A stretch of 64,000 bases of DNA from contig NW_017265136.1 of NCBI RefSeq assembly GCF_001638985.1, positions 186,001 to 250,000 of the forward strand. The letters run 5' to 3'. This document shows positions 1 through 10,811 of the stretch, one piece after another. This DNA comes from Phycomyces blakesleeanus NRRL 1555(-) (taxonomy: Eukaryota > Mucoromycota > Mucoromycetes > Mucorales > Phycomycetaceae). Both the position numbers and the translations under genes were made by a program. The notes under the pieces were generated by a model. That model did no database searches, was not told the origin of the DNA, and saw nothing but the letters and a program-made list of their open reading frames with translations. Positions within the stretch are counted from its first letter, which is position 1. The number at the start of each line of letters is the position of its first letter.

Positions 1-345
1 AGCCACGGCCTGGGCTGCTTCTAAATTGTTGATCGCACCAAGAGCCATGTTACCTGGAAAATAGGTTCCGCTGTGGCCCAATCGCCGTACCACGCCGTTC
101 TCTTGATCCATTGCTATTAACAGTGGACGTGCATGGTTGGCGTTCTTTGCGGCTTCTTGCAGCGCACGTGTAAGTTCTTGTACTTGATGAGGCGTCCCAA
201 TATTTCGCGAAAACAGAATGATTGCGCCGAGATTGTGATGTTGAATCAGATTGAGGATTCCTTTTGTCGGAGTCAGTCCATCGAATCCACAGATGAGTAA
301 CTGTCCAACTGCAGATCTTAAGGGATGATCAGTGTCTTTGGTCAT
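1..345 (-). CDS. Glycoside hydrolase family 3 beta-N-acetylhexosaminidase-like protein, N-terminal part
   Basis: The reading frame starts at the ATG whose complement lies at 343-345 and stays open for 115 codons to the window edge, so only the 5' end is present. The translation contains GLTPTKGILNLI, LGAIILFSRNI, LTRALQEAA and AMDQENGVVRRLG. These match the start of the GH3 barrel of NagZ-type beta-N-acetylglucosaminidases, where an IDQEGGxV(Q/A)R stretch lines the substrate pocket. The catalytic KHFPGHGD region would lie beyond the edge. In this family the enzyme removes terminal N-acetylglucosamine from chitin- or wall-derived sugars. No signal peptide is visible, so a cytoplasmic enzyme is likely. 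No intron is seen in the visible part. The family call is fairly secure; the exact substrate is inferred. Confidence 0.8.
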   Translation of the reverse strand, partial: MTKDTDHPLRSAVGQLLICGFDGLTPTKGILNLIQHHNLGAIILFSRNIGTPHQVQELTRALQEAAKNANHARPLLIAMDQENGVVRRLGHSGTYFPGNMALGAINNLEAAQAVA

Positions 346-1702
346 TCAAAACAGTTTACTAAAAATGTTTCTTTTAAAGAAACCAAATAATGGTATATGA
401 ATCCTTGGGATATATCTTAATCAAGGTTGACTGGACAAGTCAGTGGATTTAAATAACAAAAAAAAAGATTTTTGGCTTTTTCCTTAATTGCTCTTTATAT
501 ATATATATATAATTTAATGATTGCGTAAGCTAAACCTTTTCCTGTTGTCTGCAGACCCTGTATTGTAGAAAATAAGCCGCTTGGCGTAACAATGGGAGTC
601 TATGGTAAGAGCATTTATGTACATAAAAAAAAAATGAAAAGGACAGGGTCAATGGATCTCATTTTTTTTTCTCTCAGAAAACTAGGCAGACATTTTTCCT
701 AGGCTTTACTGTCTAACTATCTATTATTAAAACAAAAGAGGGTGAGCGTTTGAGGACCCTGAAAATACTCGGTTTGCAAGTGCTTACAGACAGATAGACA
801 GACAGATGTGTGTATGTTAAGGGAATTTTTCATGATTAAAATTTTATAGAGATTGATCATGAAATGGTTTGTTCAACACAACATCTCGTGCAAGTATTCA
901 AAATTCAGCGCTTGATATTGATGAGAGAAACCAGTATGATTAGCATACGAGTAAAGAATAAGGATTTACAAGTAAATTTTTGTATAGTTGTTGTATTTTG
1001 ACATATAATATATTCACTCTATCCAATAAAATTTATTCTTTGTATTTACTGATTTATTTTTGCACACAAAACTCATGCATATATATAGTGACAAAAAAAG
1101 GGCGTTTTATTAGATTTCATGGTAAGCCATTTGTGCTTTAAGGTGTTGCACGCACACACACACAAACTGAATTTTTCTAAAGATCAAGATATGAAATTAT
1201 ATTTTGAGCTGATATTCGAAGTTGATGACAGTTTAATCCGAACAACACACACACACACACACTACTATCACTTCACCTACCACTCTTTCCCAGCTCAAAG
1301 ACTTCTTTAACCAAAGGGAGTTGGTCTTTAGTCGGAAAACATCTTTAATCGTTACCATTGACATTGCATAATAAACCTTGAAAAAAAAATAGTAAAAGTA
1401 TATCAAACTCCATTTATCGTCATAATTATAATGTAAACATAATGCCTTGATCCTCAATACACCAGTACTCTTTTCTTTATTTTTCTTTCAGCTCAAATAA
1501 TAAAAGCTTTTCTTGATATAAACCATTTGTCAAGCCGTTTCTTAACACATACACAGTGAATTTGTTTTTTTTTCTTTGTTGTACTTGATAAGCATGGCAA
1601 TAATGAATTTTATATTGTCACGGTTGATCGTAAGTTCCACTACATATACTGCCTTTGTAGCTGAGACCAATAAAAAAAAACAGAGAAGATTGGCCATTGT
1701 TT

Positions 1703-1930
1703 ATACCATATTATTCATTTGACCTCAATCCTATTGAAAACCTTTGGGAATACAGTAAGAACAAGCTGTACAAACATAAGAAGCCAGCCGAGCCAACGAG
1801 AGAGCTGTGAACCCGCTTCCAAAAAGATTGAGATAGTATTTCAGAGGAGATCTTCCTGAATCTTATGGCACCAATGCAAAGAAGAATACATCGATGAATT
1901 TTGAAGAAAGGACATTTTATAAATAAATAA
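1703..1930 (+). pseudogene. Tc1/mariner transposase C-terminal remnant
   Basis: In one frame this reads IPYYSFDLNPIENLWEY, then KNKLYKHKKPAEPTREL, with TGA stops after REL, after KD and after HR, and it ends FLNLMAPMQRR...LKKGHFINK. The SFDLNPIENLW piece corresponds to the conserved SPDLNPIENLW block around the last catalytic acidic residue of Tc1-type DDE transposases. The later piece matches the usual C-terminal SM..R....I..KGG tail. Three in-frame stops and the missing N-terminal two thirds show that it is dead. No terminal inverted repeats were found around it. Confidence 0.8.
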
Positions 1931-2714
1931 AAATACAAATACAAACATCCCTTACTGAAGAAAATCGGACTCTCGGTTTTTCATAATAACTTGATGTAAC
2001 TTTCTATCAACATAATAATTATAGCTAATAATATAATATACCATACTTCTTTAACAGACGTCTTAGTTTGCCCAAGAACTACAAAAGATACATAGAAAAA
2101 AATGAATTTCTTCTGAACGGAGTCCGGTTTTTTAAGTGCACTATATAAGCCTGCTGATTCTATAGTATTATGGGGTACATGATAGCCGAAATAGTCCACG
2201 CAGAATATTACAGAAATTTGGTACAGCAGCAAATCTGTGGCTTCAAAATATATAGAAACCATATATTTTGATTGTAACATCAAATTATATAAATCATCTA
2301 ACAATTATGTTTGAATATATGAAGAAGAAGAAGAAGAAACGAATGATATAAAAACGAAGGTGCCAAAAGAACCCAAAGTTATGGGTAATGTGGGTCAACA
2401 CTGGAAAGAAAAATCTGTGTAGTGAGCGAAAATTCACAGTACTTAACTCGCTGTCTAGAGCAAAGATGTATGTATGTGTGTGTGAAAGAGCCATGGTGAC
2501 TGTCTTAGTACACAGACACAGTAGGTTCTATTCATGTGATGACATACTTGTTGGCAAAGAAGCATGGGCTGGTCTCACAGCAATGCCGCCTGTAAGATTT
2601 GCTTCATGTGATTGGATATATATTCATTCCCGACAGTCTTGACGCAAAGACCCTTTTTTTGTCTTTTTGCCTTTTTTTTAAAAAAAAAATTATAATTCTT
2701 GTCTGAAAATATAC

Positions 2715-2716
<2 letters not shown>

Positions 2717-2753
<37 letters not shown>
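2717..2753. repeat. (TTA)n microsatellite in Sec2-like promoter
   Basis: About twelve TTA/ATT units run uninterrupted about 105 bp before the chosen start codon of the Sec2-like gene. Read in frame it gives a poly-Leu run, an argument that upstream open frames here are not coding. Confidence 0.9.
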
Positions 2754-2858
2754 CAGTATTTTGTGTTTATCAGATTAAAGCCTTTAATATTTCTGTTTTA
2801 TTTTTTTATTACCTTTCTCATCACACTACATCACCAATCAATCTACATCTTATCACTA

Positions 2859-4771
2859 ATGCCGGCAAACGAGCAAGGGCGTTACACACAGCATGCAAAC
2901 AACAAAAGTGTTACAGCAAAAGACATTGCCAATCTCTACTCCAGTTTGCAATCTGTTATCAACAATGTACATAATACAAAAGAACCCAGACATCAAGATG
3001 CCGTTCCACCTGATCTCTTTTTGATTCCCACCAGCAACAGACACACTCTTCAGCGCTGCCTGACAGCTCCTTTGCCAGAGATCTCAGAAGACCATAATAG
3101 CAATAGTAAAAATAAAGAGATATCAAACGACCAATCAGACTGTCCATGCCATCATATTCTGGTTTCAGAGCATAGTATGTACTGTGCTTTGTGCGACCGA
3201 GTTATTCCAATAGTCGAGCAGTTGCAAAAGGAAAAGGAGGCAGGCTTGCGGGCTATTAAAGAACTCCGTGATAAGATCAAGCTAGAGAACGATCGGGCCA
3301 AACAGCATGAGATGACCATTCGTGAGCTCAGCACAGCGGCCAACGATCTCAGCCAGAGTGTCCAGGTGAAATCGCAAGAGCTGACTGCTCTCCGAAGTGA
3401 TATGGCAAAGTTAAATGAAAAGTATATCGGACAGGTGGATAAGGTTATTGAACTTCAGCTGGCCAAAGACGCTGTGGAGAGTGAACTTGAGGAATTGTCC
3501 CGCAAGTTATTTGAGGAAGCCAATGGTATGGTGGCTAACGAAAAGAGAGAGAAGCACAAGATCGAGGTGGCCTATGAACACCTCAGAAAACAACTTACCG
3601 AGACACAAGAGCGCCTGTCAACTGAAGAACTCCAATTGAATGAACTGAGGACAATGATGTCGACTATGGATGAGCAGAAACCCCAAGAAGAAGACAAACC
3701 CCGCGATCAAAGCAACCCTGACCAGCGACCTTTGCATGATCCCGATCAGAGAGCTGTACGCGACTTGGCCGGCTTGTTTCCAGAGAAACTTGCGGTGGAG
3801 CCTAGTGAAGAGGACTCGCTTATGGGTGTGGATCCGATGCTAATGGACATGTTCGTTGAGTTTGTCGAGACTGCTGACCGTGTGCCTCTAAACAAAATCC
3901 ATGTTGTACCGTTTCTAAAATACAGTCAGCGGGAGGGTGTTGATTCCTGTTTACATTTTGGACCAAACTCACGACTTTCGGTCCGGAAACTCAATGAGGC
4001 GATTGTTATGAATACGTGCTTTATCGAAGAAACCCCAGCAGGATATGCAGCCGAGCAAGCTGAACGAATGACAGATGTGCCACTCAAGATCTCTGCTTCC
4101 AAAACGATGCTGTGGGAACGTTTAAATGGTGCTGAAGTCGCTACTTTCCGCGGCTGTCAGGCGTGTGGCCGGGAAGACCCTCGCGTGCCATTGTCATACC
4201 GGTTCCGGGTTTCATACTTTGACGATTGGGCTTGCATCGATCGGTTCTGCCGCGATAGGCTAGTTGCTGTTTGTGAATTCTATGTTTTTGTTCGCAATGT
4301 GCGACAGGGATACTACAACAGCCGCTCAGTCCAGGATCTTTACCACGAGATGATTCGGCTCCGACTACAAATGTTTTACGCAAGGTATAAACAAATAAAA
4401 AAATATAGAAAAAAAAATCGGGTCTTGTATGTTGGTAAACAAAGAAGGGCACTAAACTTTATAATATACGTGTTCCATATTTTCTGTCAATTAGTATGGG
4501 AGCTTTGTCAGAAACACTGCGACAATTGGGTGTGACAGGTGATAGGATAGGAAAGGCTTCTGCACCAAAGATGAACATTCCTCCACCAACACAGGCACCC
4601 AGGGACAGTAGCGAGGTGAATAAGCCATTACCAGAATTTGTGGATAATTCATCGCGATCGTTGAGCCATGACGGAGAAAAAGATCCTGGTACAGTAGCAG
4701 GAGGAGAATGCATTGAACCAGAGAGATCAACCAGTGCACCGGCTGGAAATGGAAGACCAGTATGGGCATGA
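2859..4771 (+). CDS. Sec2-like Rab guanine nucleotide exchange factor (first of two in the window)
   Basis: Two exons, 2859-4384 and 4495-4771, join into 600 codons; the 110-bp intron has GTATAA/TTAG borders and splits an AGT codon. An earlier in-frame ATG at 2763 would add a hydrophobic, TTA-repeat-derived leader, so the ATG at 2859 is preferred. A Cys pair (CALC) near residue 109 precedes a long coiled coil (about 114-274). The coiled coil holds the Sec2/Rabin GEF core ELEELSRKLFEEANGMV at about 209-225. A second region (about 427-490) has CQACG, then IDRFCRDRLVAVC and an RQGYY segment. Sec2 proteins activate the exocytic Rab Sec4/Rab8 on secretory vesicles, which matters for tip growth. 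The C-terminal domain also occurs in the gene at 58324-60521. The family call is strong; the Rab partner is inferred. Confidence 0.85.
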
Positions 4772-5936
4772 TTTGTAAAAAAAACAAAACAACTATAATT
4801 CTAATCATAATCACAATCATAATCATAAGAAGAAAACTGATAATAATTATACTAATTAAAGAAGAAGCAGAAGAAAAGGATTATCGAGATTCAAATCTAT
4901 TTCTGTACAGTCGAACCTGGAAGCTCAATAATTTCCCTTCCTTTCCCTTTCTCCAAAAACAAAAAAAAATTGCTCTCATCGATAAGCATAATAAAATTAT
5001 ATATAATAATATACATATACATATACATATACATATCATAGATTCGTTCTTGAAACTCTAATCAATTCTTTTGGACACGCTCTAAGCTTCTTGTGTTTAT
5101 CACTTGATTAAATAGCACATACACACACTGAATAAAAATTATAAGCAATTAATAAGCACCTTATTTCTGAAATAGACTTTTGTATATATATATAAAAATG
5201 CATTTCATTATTTTACAAATACACACGAAATTACAGGTTTCTTGGTCTTTGTATGACATTGTTCCGATGGAGTGGGATAGCCATAGTACAATGTACTTTT
5301 TTCTTTTAACAATGGCTGAAGATGTCACCAGCTGTACCTGGGTGAATGTTCATGCCGCTCATGGACAGACTCGAATTGAGAATCAACGGGCGTTCATATA
5401 GGAGTTTAATTAAACGATTTGGTGTTTTATTATTAATAAATGACTAAAGTAAATCTATTATTTTTGATACACACACAAAATGAATAAACTTATGTATGCA
5501 TTGATGGTGATTTGTTTATTGGACAGTCCAACCGAGGCCGTTTAAAACAATAAGCGTCTTGAGCTTATCGTGTATGACCATTTAGCCAAGAAAAGGAAAA
5601 GAGAACTTCTAATTGTTTCTGTCTGTACAAAGTCCATTGTGTAGGTTTCTCATCCTTGTGCCCATCGTGTACTACACGAAATGTTATTGTGGGTATTATC
5701 TTCTTGATCATTCCATAACCAGACAAACAACAAAACACACACACACACACACACACATAGTTTTTTTAAACATATTCTTATATTATATATTTATATCTTA
5801 TGTTGGTGTTTAAAAGAACAATCTAGATCTGGAATGACAGGATATCACAGACCAAAAAGAAAACTATATTTTTATATATATATAGACACAAATGCATGTA
5901 ATCTACCCAATCTCCAATTCATTTTCATAAATGTTC
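4772..5936. other. Intergenic region with microsatellites, no gene seen
   Basis: AT-rich sequence with TA and ATACAT repeats near 5010-5035. The stretch at about 5220-5400 is less AT-rich than its surroundings, but I could not match any frame of it to a family. A 23-bp AC repeat lies at 5735-5757. The region ends at the TTC target-site copy (5934-5936) of the adjoining CACTA-type element. Confidence 0.6.
5735..5757. repeat. (AC)n microsatellite
   Basis: An uninterrupted run of AC dinucleotides in intergenic DNA, about 180 bp left of the CACTA-type element. Confidence 0.9.
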
Positions 5937-7542
5937 CACTACGGGAAAAAAAGAGGTGCTTCCGGGGGTTCACTGGGGGTCCGCTCAGGAGGTCGTCCAG
6001 TTGGGTGTTTTTCGCCTACCCACTTTTTCACCTCCTGCCTGTTATGGATTAGTTTATAATTCCGCTCTTTAACAAATAACCGCCAGAGAAATTTCTTGTG
6101 TAGGAATATAGATGTACCTTACATGCCCATATATAGATACAATTATCTGCGATAAATTCTGATCGAAATAAATCACGGATTTAAAAATGCGTTTTCAAAA
6201 AAAAATGGTTCAAAAAAAATTGTGTTTCAAATAAATTGGTTTTTATTTTTTGTTTCAAAGTAGAAAAAAATGCTAAGCTATAGCTACACCATATAATTTA
6301 TGAGCAGAAATATATAATAAATTAAATCTAGTTATTCTAAGCTAAAGATAGGGTCATGGAGTCTATATCCCTTATAATTCTTGAAGACAAAAGCACCTAA
6401 GAGCACCCGTAATAGTGGAGTACAAGAGCAATCTAGTAAAATATAAATATGAATGAGTATTTCCAGTTTAAAAATATAAGTCAAATGAAAGCTTACCTTT
6501 GAGTTTGACGAGATGAATTTCATAAAAGTTAGAATCTCTACAAGTAAAAATGAATAAAAGATGGTTAGTATTCAATTACTTTGTAAACTAGGTGTGCAGG
6601 TATTACCTCAACTCATTTTGACCAGATGATGAAAAGGCTAATTGTCAGCTAATGAGACCCAAGATGAATAACTGCATTACAAAGTACAATATTGCTTTTT
6701 TATTATATATACCTCAAAAACAAGAATATATAGACACGTTTCCTAAAAAGATAATATACTATATGTAAACACACGTAATGAACAAACTTTTGCTGGTAAA
6801 GTAGAGTAAGAAACAACGCGAAGGATGTAATCCCACACTTATTCAAAATCGATTTAAAAAATTCTCATTGGTCTTTTGGCTTTTAATACCAATGGTGAAA
6901 CTCGCAGAAATGTCTTTAAAAAAAATGCTAAGTCATTCTCTCTCGGTTTGCCTTATTTTTATAAGTTAAAGAGGTATGTTCTAATAGCAAATAATTGAAA
7001 TTACAGCTGTAACTTATTAAAAAAAATATGTGTATATATTTATATCTTCATTGGGTTGAGTCGTGCCTTAGAAGGCTGTCTTTGCTAGACATTCTTTACT
7101 AATATTATGTAAGAAATAAAAAAAATCGTATATTTTTTCTTATTTGAAATTTTGACAAAGTCGTTTTATATGCTGAAAATCGTTGCCTTTACCAAATTTT
7201 AACAGAATTATTTTTTCATTACACAATACAGCCTCCGCATTTCCTTATTCAATGTTTTGTCTTACTTGAACAGCTTTTTGTTGTGATCAAAAAAGTTTGA
7301 AGTAGGACCAAACCTTCTTTCCTCCTTTATTTGGAAGAAAAAATATTCAACTCACGAAATTATAGAAAGAAAAATTCTCTAGGCCAATAATATTGTTTGG
7401 GTACCATACCCTACCATATTTGGCTTCCAATTTTTGTGGTGGTGGAATTTTCTGTTTCATTTTGATTTTTTGGTGATTTTTTAATTATTATAGGCCAAAA
7501 ATGAAGTCACAATTACAAAAAACACCCCTTTTTCCCGTAGTG
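5937..7542. mobile_element. Non-autonomous CACTA (EnSpm/CMC)-type DNA transposon
   Basis: The left end begins CACTACGGGAAAAAAAG and continues AGGTG. The right end, read on the other strand, begins CACTACGGGAAAAAGGGGTG. The two ends are therefore about 20-bp imperfect terminal inverted repeats starting with CACTA. They are flanked by identical TTC trinucleotides at 5934-5936 and 7543-7545, the 3-bp target duplication expected of this superfamily. The 1606-bp interior has a GC-rich 90 bp next to the left end and then AT-rich DNA with no transposase, so mobilisation would need an element elsewhere. The intact target duplication suggests a fairly recent insertion. Superfamily assignment rests on end sequence and duplication length. 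Confidence 0.78.
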
Positions 7543-7545
7543 TTC

Positions 7546-7677
7546 TCTTTTATATCTTGACCCGAAAAACAGGCTTTACCACCTAGGCCAGGATTGAATA
7601 CCAAGCTTGAATAATAATAACAAGCCCTTACTCCAATATATATATATATATATTAAGCAACCAACCAATGGATCAAA

Positions 7678-7716
<39 letters not shown>

Positions 7717-8366
7717 GACTTGTTAGAGACACTAGGTTGCTGATTTATTTGACTACAGAATTGTCAGGTACAATAAAGCACTTTTGTTTGATATAAGCCC
7801 CTGGAAACCTTGCATAACTCCCTCTTCATATCCCTCCATTTTCCCTTTTTTATTCTTATTTTGTTTATTACACTGCAATTACTATTCTTGTGTACAATTT
7901 CAACTGTAAAAAATGTATACTGTTCATCCCTCGGCTTAAGTGGTTGTGTCGCGTACTCGTTTTATGATTTAGGCCGATGCGTCTCAACCACAGCCATGAC
8001 GATGGTCGTACAACGTGCAACTATGAGCTACAGATCATGTTTACCACGTGACTGAATTCAGCTTGGTGGGCACGAAAATGCCAAAATGCAGGTTAAACCT
8101 AAAGTGAAAATAAATAAATAAATAAATAAAAAATAAATAAAAATAAACATATATAAAAAGGACTTGGTATATTACATGTTGAGTTTTGAATGGGTTACCT
8201 TGTCTACCATTCTTTCCTTTGTAGAGTAACAACGGCAACGACAACAAAAAGCGAAGAATCAGAAAGTTCGACTGCCTGATTGAATTCATTTTGTCTCATT
8301 TTACCTCATTCAATTACACATTACTGCACATTACTACGCCACAGCAAATCTCATCATTGTTACATT
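7546..8366. other. Intergenic region upstream of velvet gene
   Basis: About 820 bp that should contain the velvet gene promoter. It carries TA and GA microsatellites (GA run at about 7685-7710), a hairpin-forming stretch at 7940-7991, and an AAAT-type repeat near 8107-8145. No coding region is supported. Confidence 0.6.
7940..7991. other. Hairpin-forming inverted repeat
   Basis: The arms GTGGTTG and CAACCAC pair perfectly. Inside them TGTCGCGT and ATGCGTCT extend the stem with one G-T pair and two T-T mismatches, leaving a loop of about 22 bases. It lies in a locally GC-richer patch about 375 bp upstream of the velvet start codon. It could be part of a non-coding RNA or a transposon relic; no known RNA family was recognised. 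Confidence 0.4.
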
Positions 8367-9978
8367 ATGAATAACGGACCACCTCCACCTCTTGGACTTC
8401 CTAGAGCCAGTCGAACGGACACAAGATATCGACTTGGTAAATAAATAAATAGAAGTCTATACAGATATATAATTATATTTCTATACATTGAATTGATGAA
8501 TTGATTATCATAATTACTATCATTCTTACTATTCGTTACACTAGTTGTAGTCCAGAATCCTATTCGAGCACGAAGCTGTGGATTCGGTGAAAAGGACAGA
8601 CGTCTGATCGATCCACCCCCTATCCTTCAACTATTTGTTGAACAAGACAATGGAGAAATTGTCCGAGTCAGGTAATGGAATATAAAAAATAAATAGAGAT
8701 TGCTAAAAATAATACATAAAATCCTCTAAGAAAATAAGAAAACACGATAGCAGTATTAAGATTGGGATTATTGACACCAATAATTTAGTCCATCAGATTC
8801 AATGTTCTTCCTTGTTCAATGCGATCTTTATTGTGAGAACAAGCTTGAGAATCGTAGTGTTGTGTATGCACCTTGGTCGGTGCCTCTTTCTGGTACAACA
8901 CACCCATCTACTCCTACACAGGGAAAAGACAGAGAAATTCAAATACAAACCCAAACCCAAACTCCCGGCTCGATGTCGGGCGTTATTTCACTGCGCAAAC
9001 CCCAATTCCTACGAAATCTAACTGGATCTATAAATTCCAACGCCTACCATCTCATGAATCCTAACAATGAAATGGGTGTTTACTTTATCTTTCATGACCT
9101 GTCTGTTCGAACAGACGGTAGATTTACACTCAAATTTATGCTTATGAACCTAGCAGCAGGGTAACAGAAATATATAGACCAGATCTTTGTGAGGTATATA
9201 TTGTTAACCATGATTATCATATCCTTCTTTCTGGTAGAGAACCATTCACAATGAGTACAAATATCCAGACTGAGATGTATTCTAATCCATTTACGGTGTA
9301 CTCTGCTAAAAAGGTAATAAATAAATAATATAGAAAGCCCACTAAGATCCTGTTCAGGAATCTAAACGACCATTAGCTCCATGTTGTTAATAACACTAAC
9401 CTTTTCTTTAAATTACTCCTTTGCCTAAACGAACAGTTCCCCGGAATGACGGGCAAGTTTCGAAAGAAAATAAAAAGACAGATTATTGTTGTGCGAAAAA
9501 AAAATTGCGCAAATTTTTCTTTCTTGTTTACGGTGGATGATATATTAACCCTCTTCTTCTTTTTTGTATTCGAATTTTACAAATATTCATTTATTCCAAT
9601 ATCTGTACTTCATTGAAACTGCTCACTCTTTTAGATTCGACAGAGCTCTCGAGATGCTTTGCAAGACAGGGAATCAAGATATCAATTCGAAAAGAAAACT
9701 CTTATAAGAGAACGTCTGATAAATACTACACTGCGCCAAAGACGAAAAAACGTACAGAAAATCAAAAGATGATCGATACAGACAATATTGGAGATTCTGG
9801 TAACACCTGCTCCTCTCCTCAACTGCCACCCATTCGTAGATCTGTGTTTGGTTCTTCAAATGAATCTATTTCTACAAATTTCATTCCCTCCATACCTTCC
9901 ATAGTGTCTATCCCTTCTATCCAATACACACGTATTCCTATAGCAAATGTGCTTTCGCCGATCGTTGACGACGATTAA
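8367..9978 (+). CDS. Velvet-domain developmental regulator
   Basis: Six exons: 8367-8436, 8545-8671, 8789-9160, 9238-9313, 9437-9452 and 9635-9978, together 334 residues. The translation has YRLVVVQNPIRARSCGFGEKDRRLIDPPPI, where RARxCGFGEKDRR.IDPPPI is the velvet signature. It is followed by SMFFLVQCDLY, a long variable loop with a Gln/Thr-rich tract, GVYFIFHDLSVRTDGRFTLKF, and FTVYSAKKFPGMT / DSTELSRCFARQGIKISIRKE. Velvet proteins are fungal transcription regulators with a DNA-binding fold related to NF-kB; they couple light, spore formation and secondary metabolism, usually as heterodimers. Exon 5 is only 16 nt, and the following intron (9453-9634) must start with GC to keep the conserved frame. 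The C-terminal 90 residues after the domain are Ser/Pro/Ile-rich and unassigned. Whether this is VosA-, VelB- or VelC-like cannot be settled by eye. Confidence 0.9.
9453..9634 (+). other. GC-AG intron of the velvet gene, following a 16-nt exon
   Basis: The junction is ACGG/GCAAGT at the 5' side and TTTTAG/ATTCG at the 3' side. Only this GC donor joins FPGMT to DSTELSRCFARQG in the conserved velvet frame. The nearest GT (in GGCAAGTTTCG) gives an unrelated frame after splicing. The donor matches the usual AG/GCAAGT form of U2-type GC introns. Confidence 0.85.
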
Positions 9979-10811
9979 GAATATCATCAAGAAACCAAAA
10001 CATCTTGAACCTTGTACATACAGACGCACATATTCCTTACCAACAGCATGCTAATACTCTCTCTCTCTTTCTCTCTCTCTTGATGAATACACATACAAAT
10101 GGTATTCATTTATTCATTTATTCATTTCTACTTTGCTTTTAGGCAAAATATTACTATTAGAATATCCATGTCTTTTATATATTATCATTATTATTATTAT
10201 ATTATTATTATTATATCATTAAAGCAAAAATAAATAAATACTTGTAAATGTTTAAAATTCTAACTTCTTTATATAAAAACATACAATTTATATCTCACTT
10301 TATATGTATGTACTATACACTTTAATATTAAGAATAAGAGTGGTATCTTTCTTTAGAAAAGTAAAGCAGCCATAAAAAAAAGGCTTTGGTTGAGAATAGC
10401 ATTTTTCCAAATTAGGCGGATTGGTTTAAATATTCACATCAATCGACGCGATTTGAAATGCATATACATATATAGATATACATTTGTATATAATATGCTC
10501 ATTTTTATCATCCAGTCATCTCCCTTTTACATTGTAGTAATTTCATTGGAGAACACATTATTTGTTCCAACGGGAGCCTGATAATCGGTGCAACACATGA
10601 ATATTATATTAGAGAGCTGTTTAAAGTTGCCTTGTATCTACGCCCAAAAAAGGCACTTAAGTTGGAACATTTCTTTTAAATTTATTCTCCGATACACCAT
10701 ACGTGTACCATCATGTTGCGTCAACAATATAGCTTGTGAAAATATTATGCATGAGCTTCATTCTCTAACAACTTCTTTATTCTCAAATTGATCATCTAAA
10801 TTCAAAATAAA
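9979..10811. other. Intergenic region, no gene seen
   Basis: AT-rich DNA holding the 3' end of the velvet transcript, a CT-rich run at about 10053-10080 and TTA/ATT repeats near 10180-10220. The sequence then leads into the Harbinger-type transposase fragment. No start or end repeat of that element was recognised here. Confidence 0.6.

Larger units (their letters stand above)
346..2858. other. Intergenic region between GH3-like gene and Sec2-like gene
   Basis: AT-rich DNA of 2.5 kb with no convincing intact gene. It holds a decayed Tc1/mariner fragment (1703-1930), short CA repeats near 1243-1262, and a TTA microsatellite at about 2717-2753, which sits just upstream of the Sec2-like start codon. 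The short open frames here are low in complexity and look fortuitous. Both flanking genes read away from this interval, so it must contain both promoters. Confidence 0.7.

Noticed and set aside
2763..2858. Upstream in-frame ATG giving the first Sec2-like protein a hydrophobic leader
   Set aside because: The leader lies directly after a TTA microsatellite, is made of Phe/Ile/Leu from AT-rich DNA, and a cytosolic Rab exchange factor needs no signal sequence; the ATG at 2859 starts a normal soluble N-terminus.
4908..4945. TACAGTCGAACCTGGAAGCTCAATAATT resembling a pogo-type transposon end
   Set aside because: No inverted partner was found within several kb, so it cannot be called an element from this sequence.
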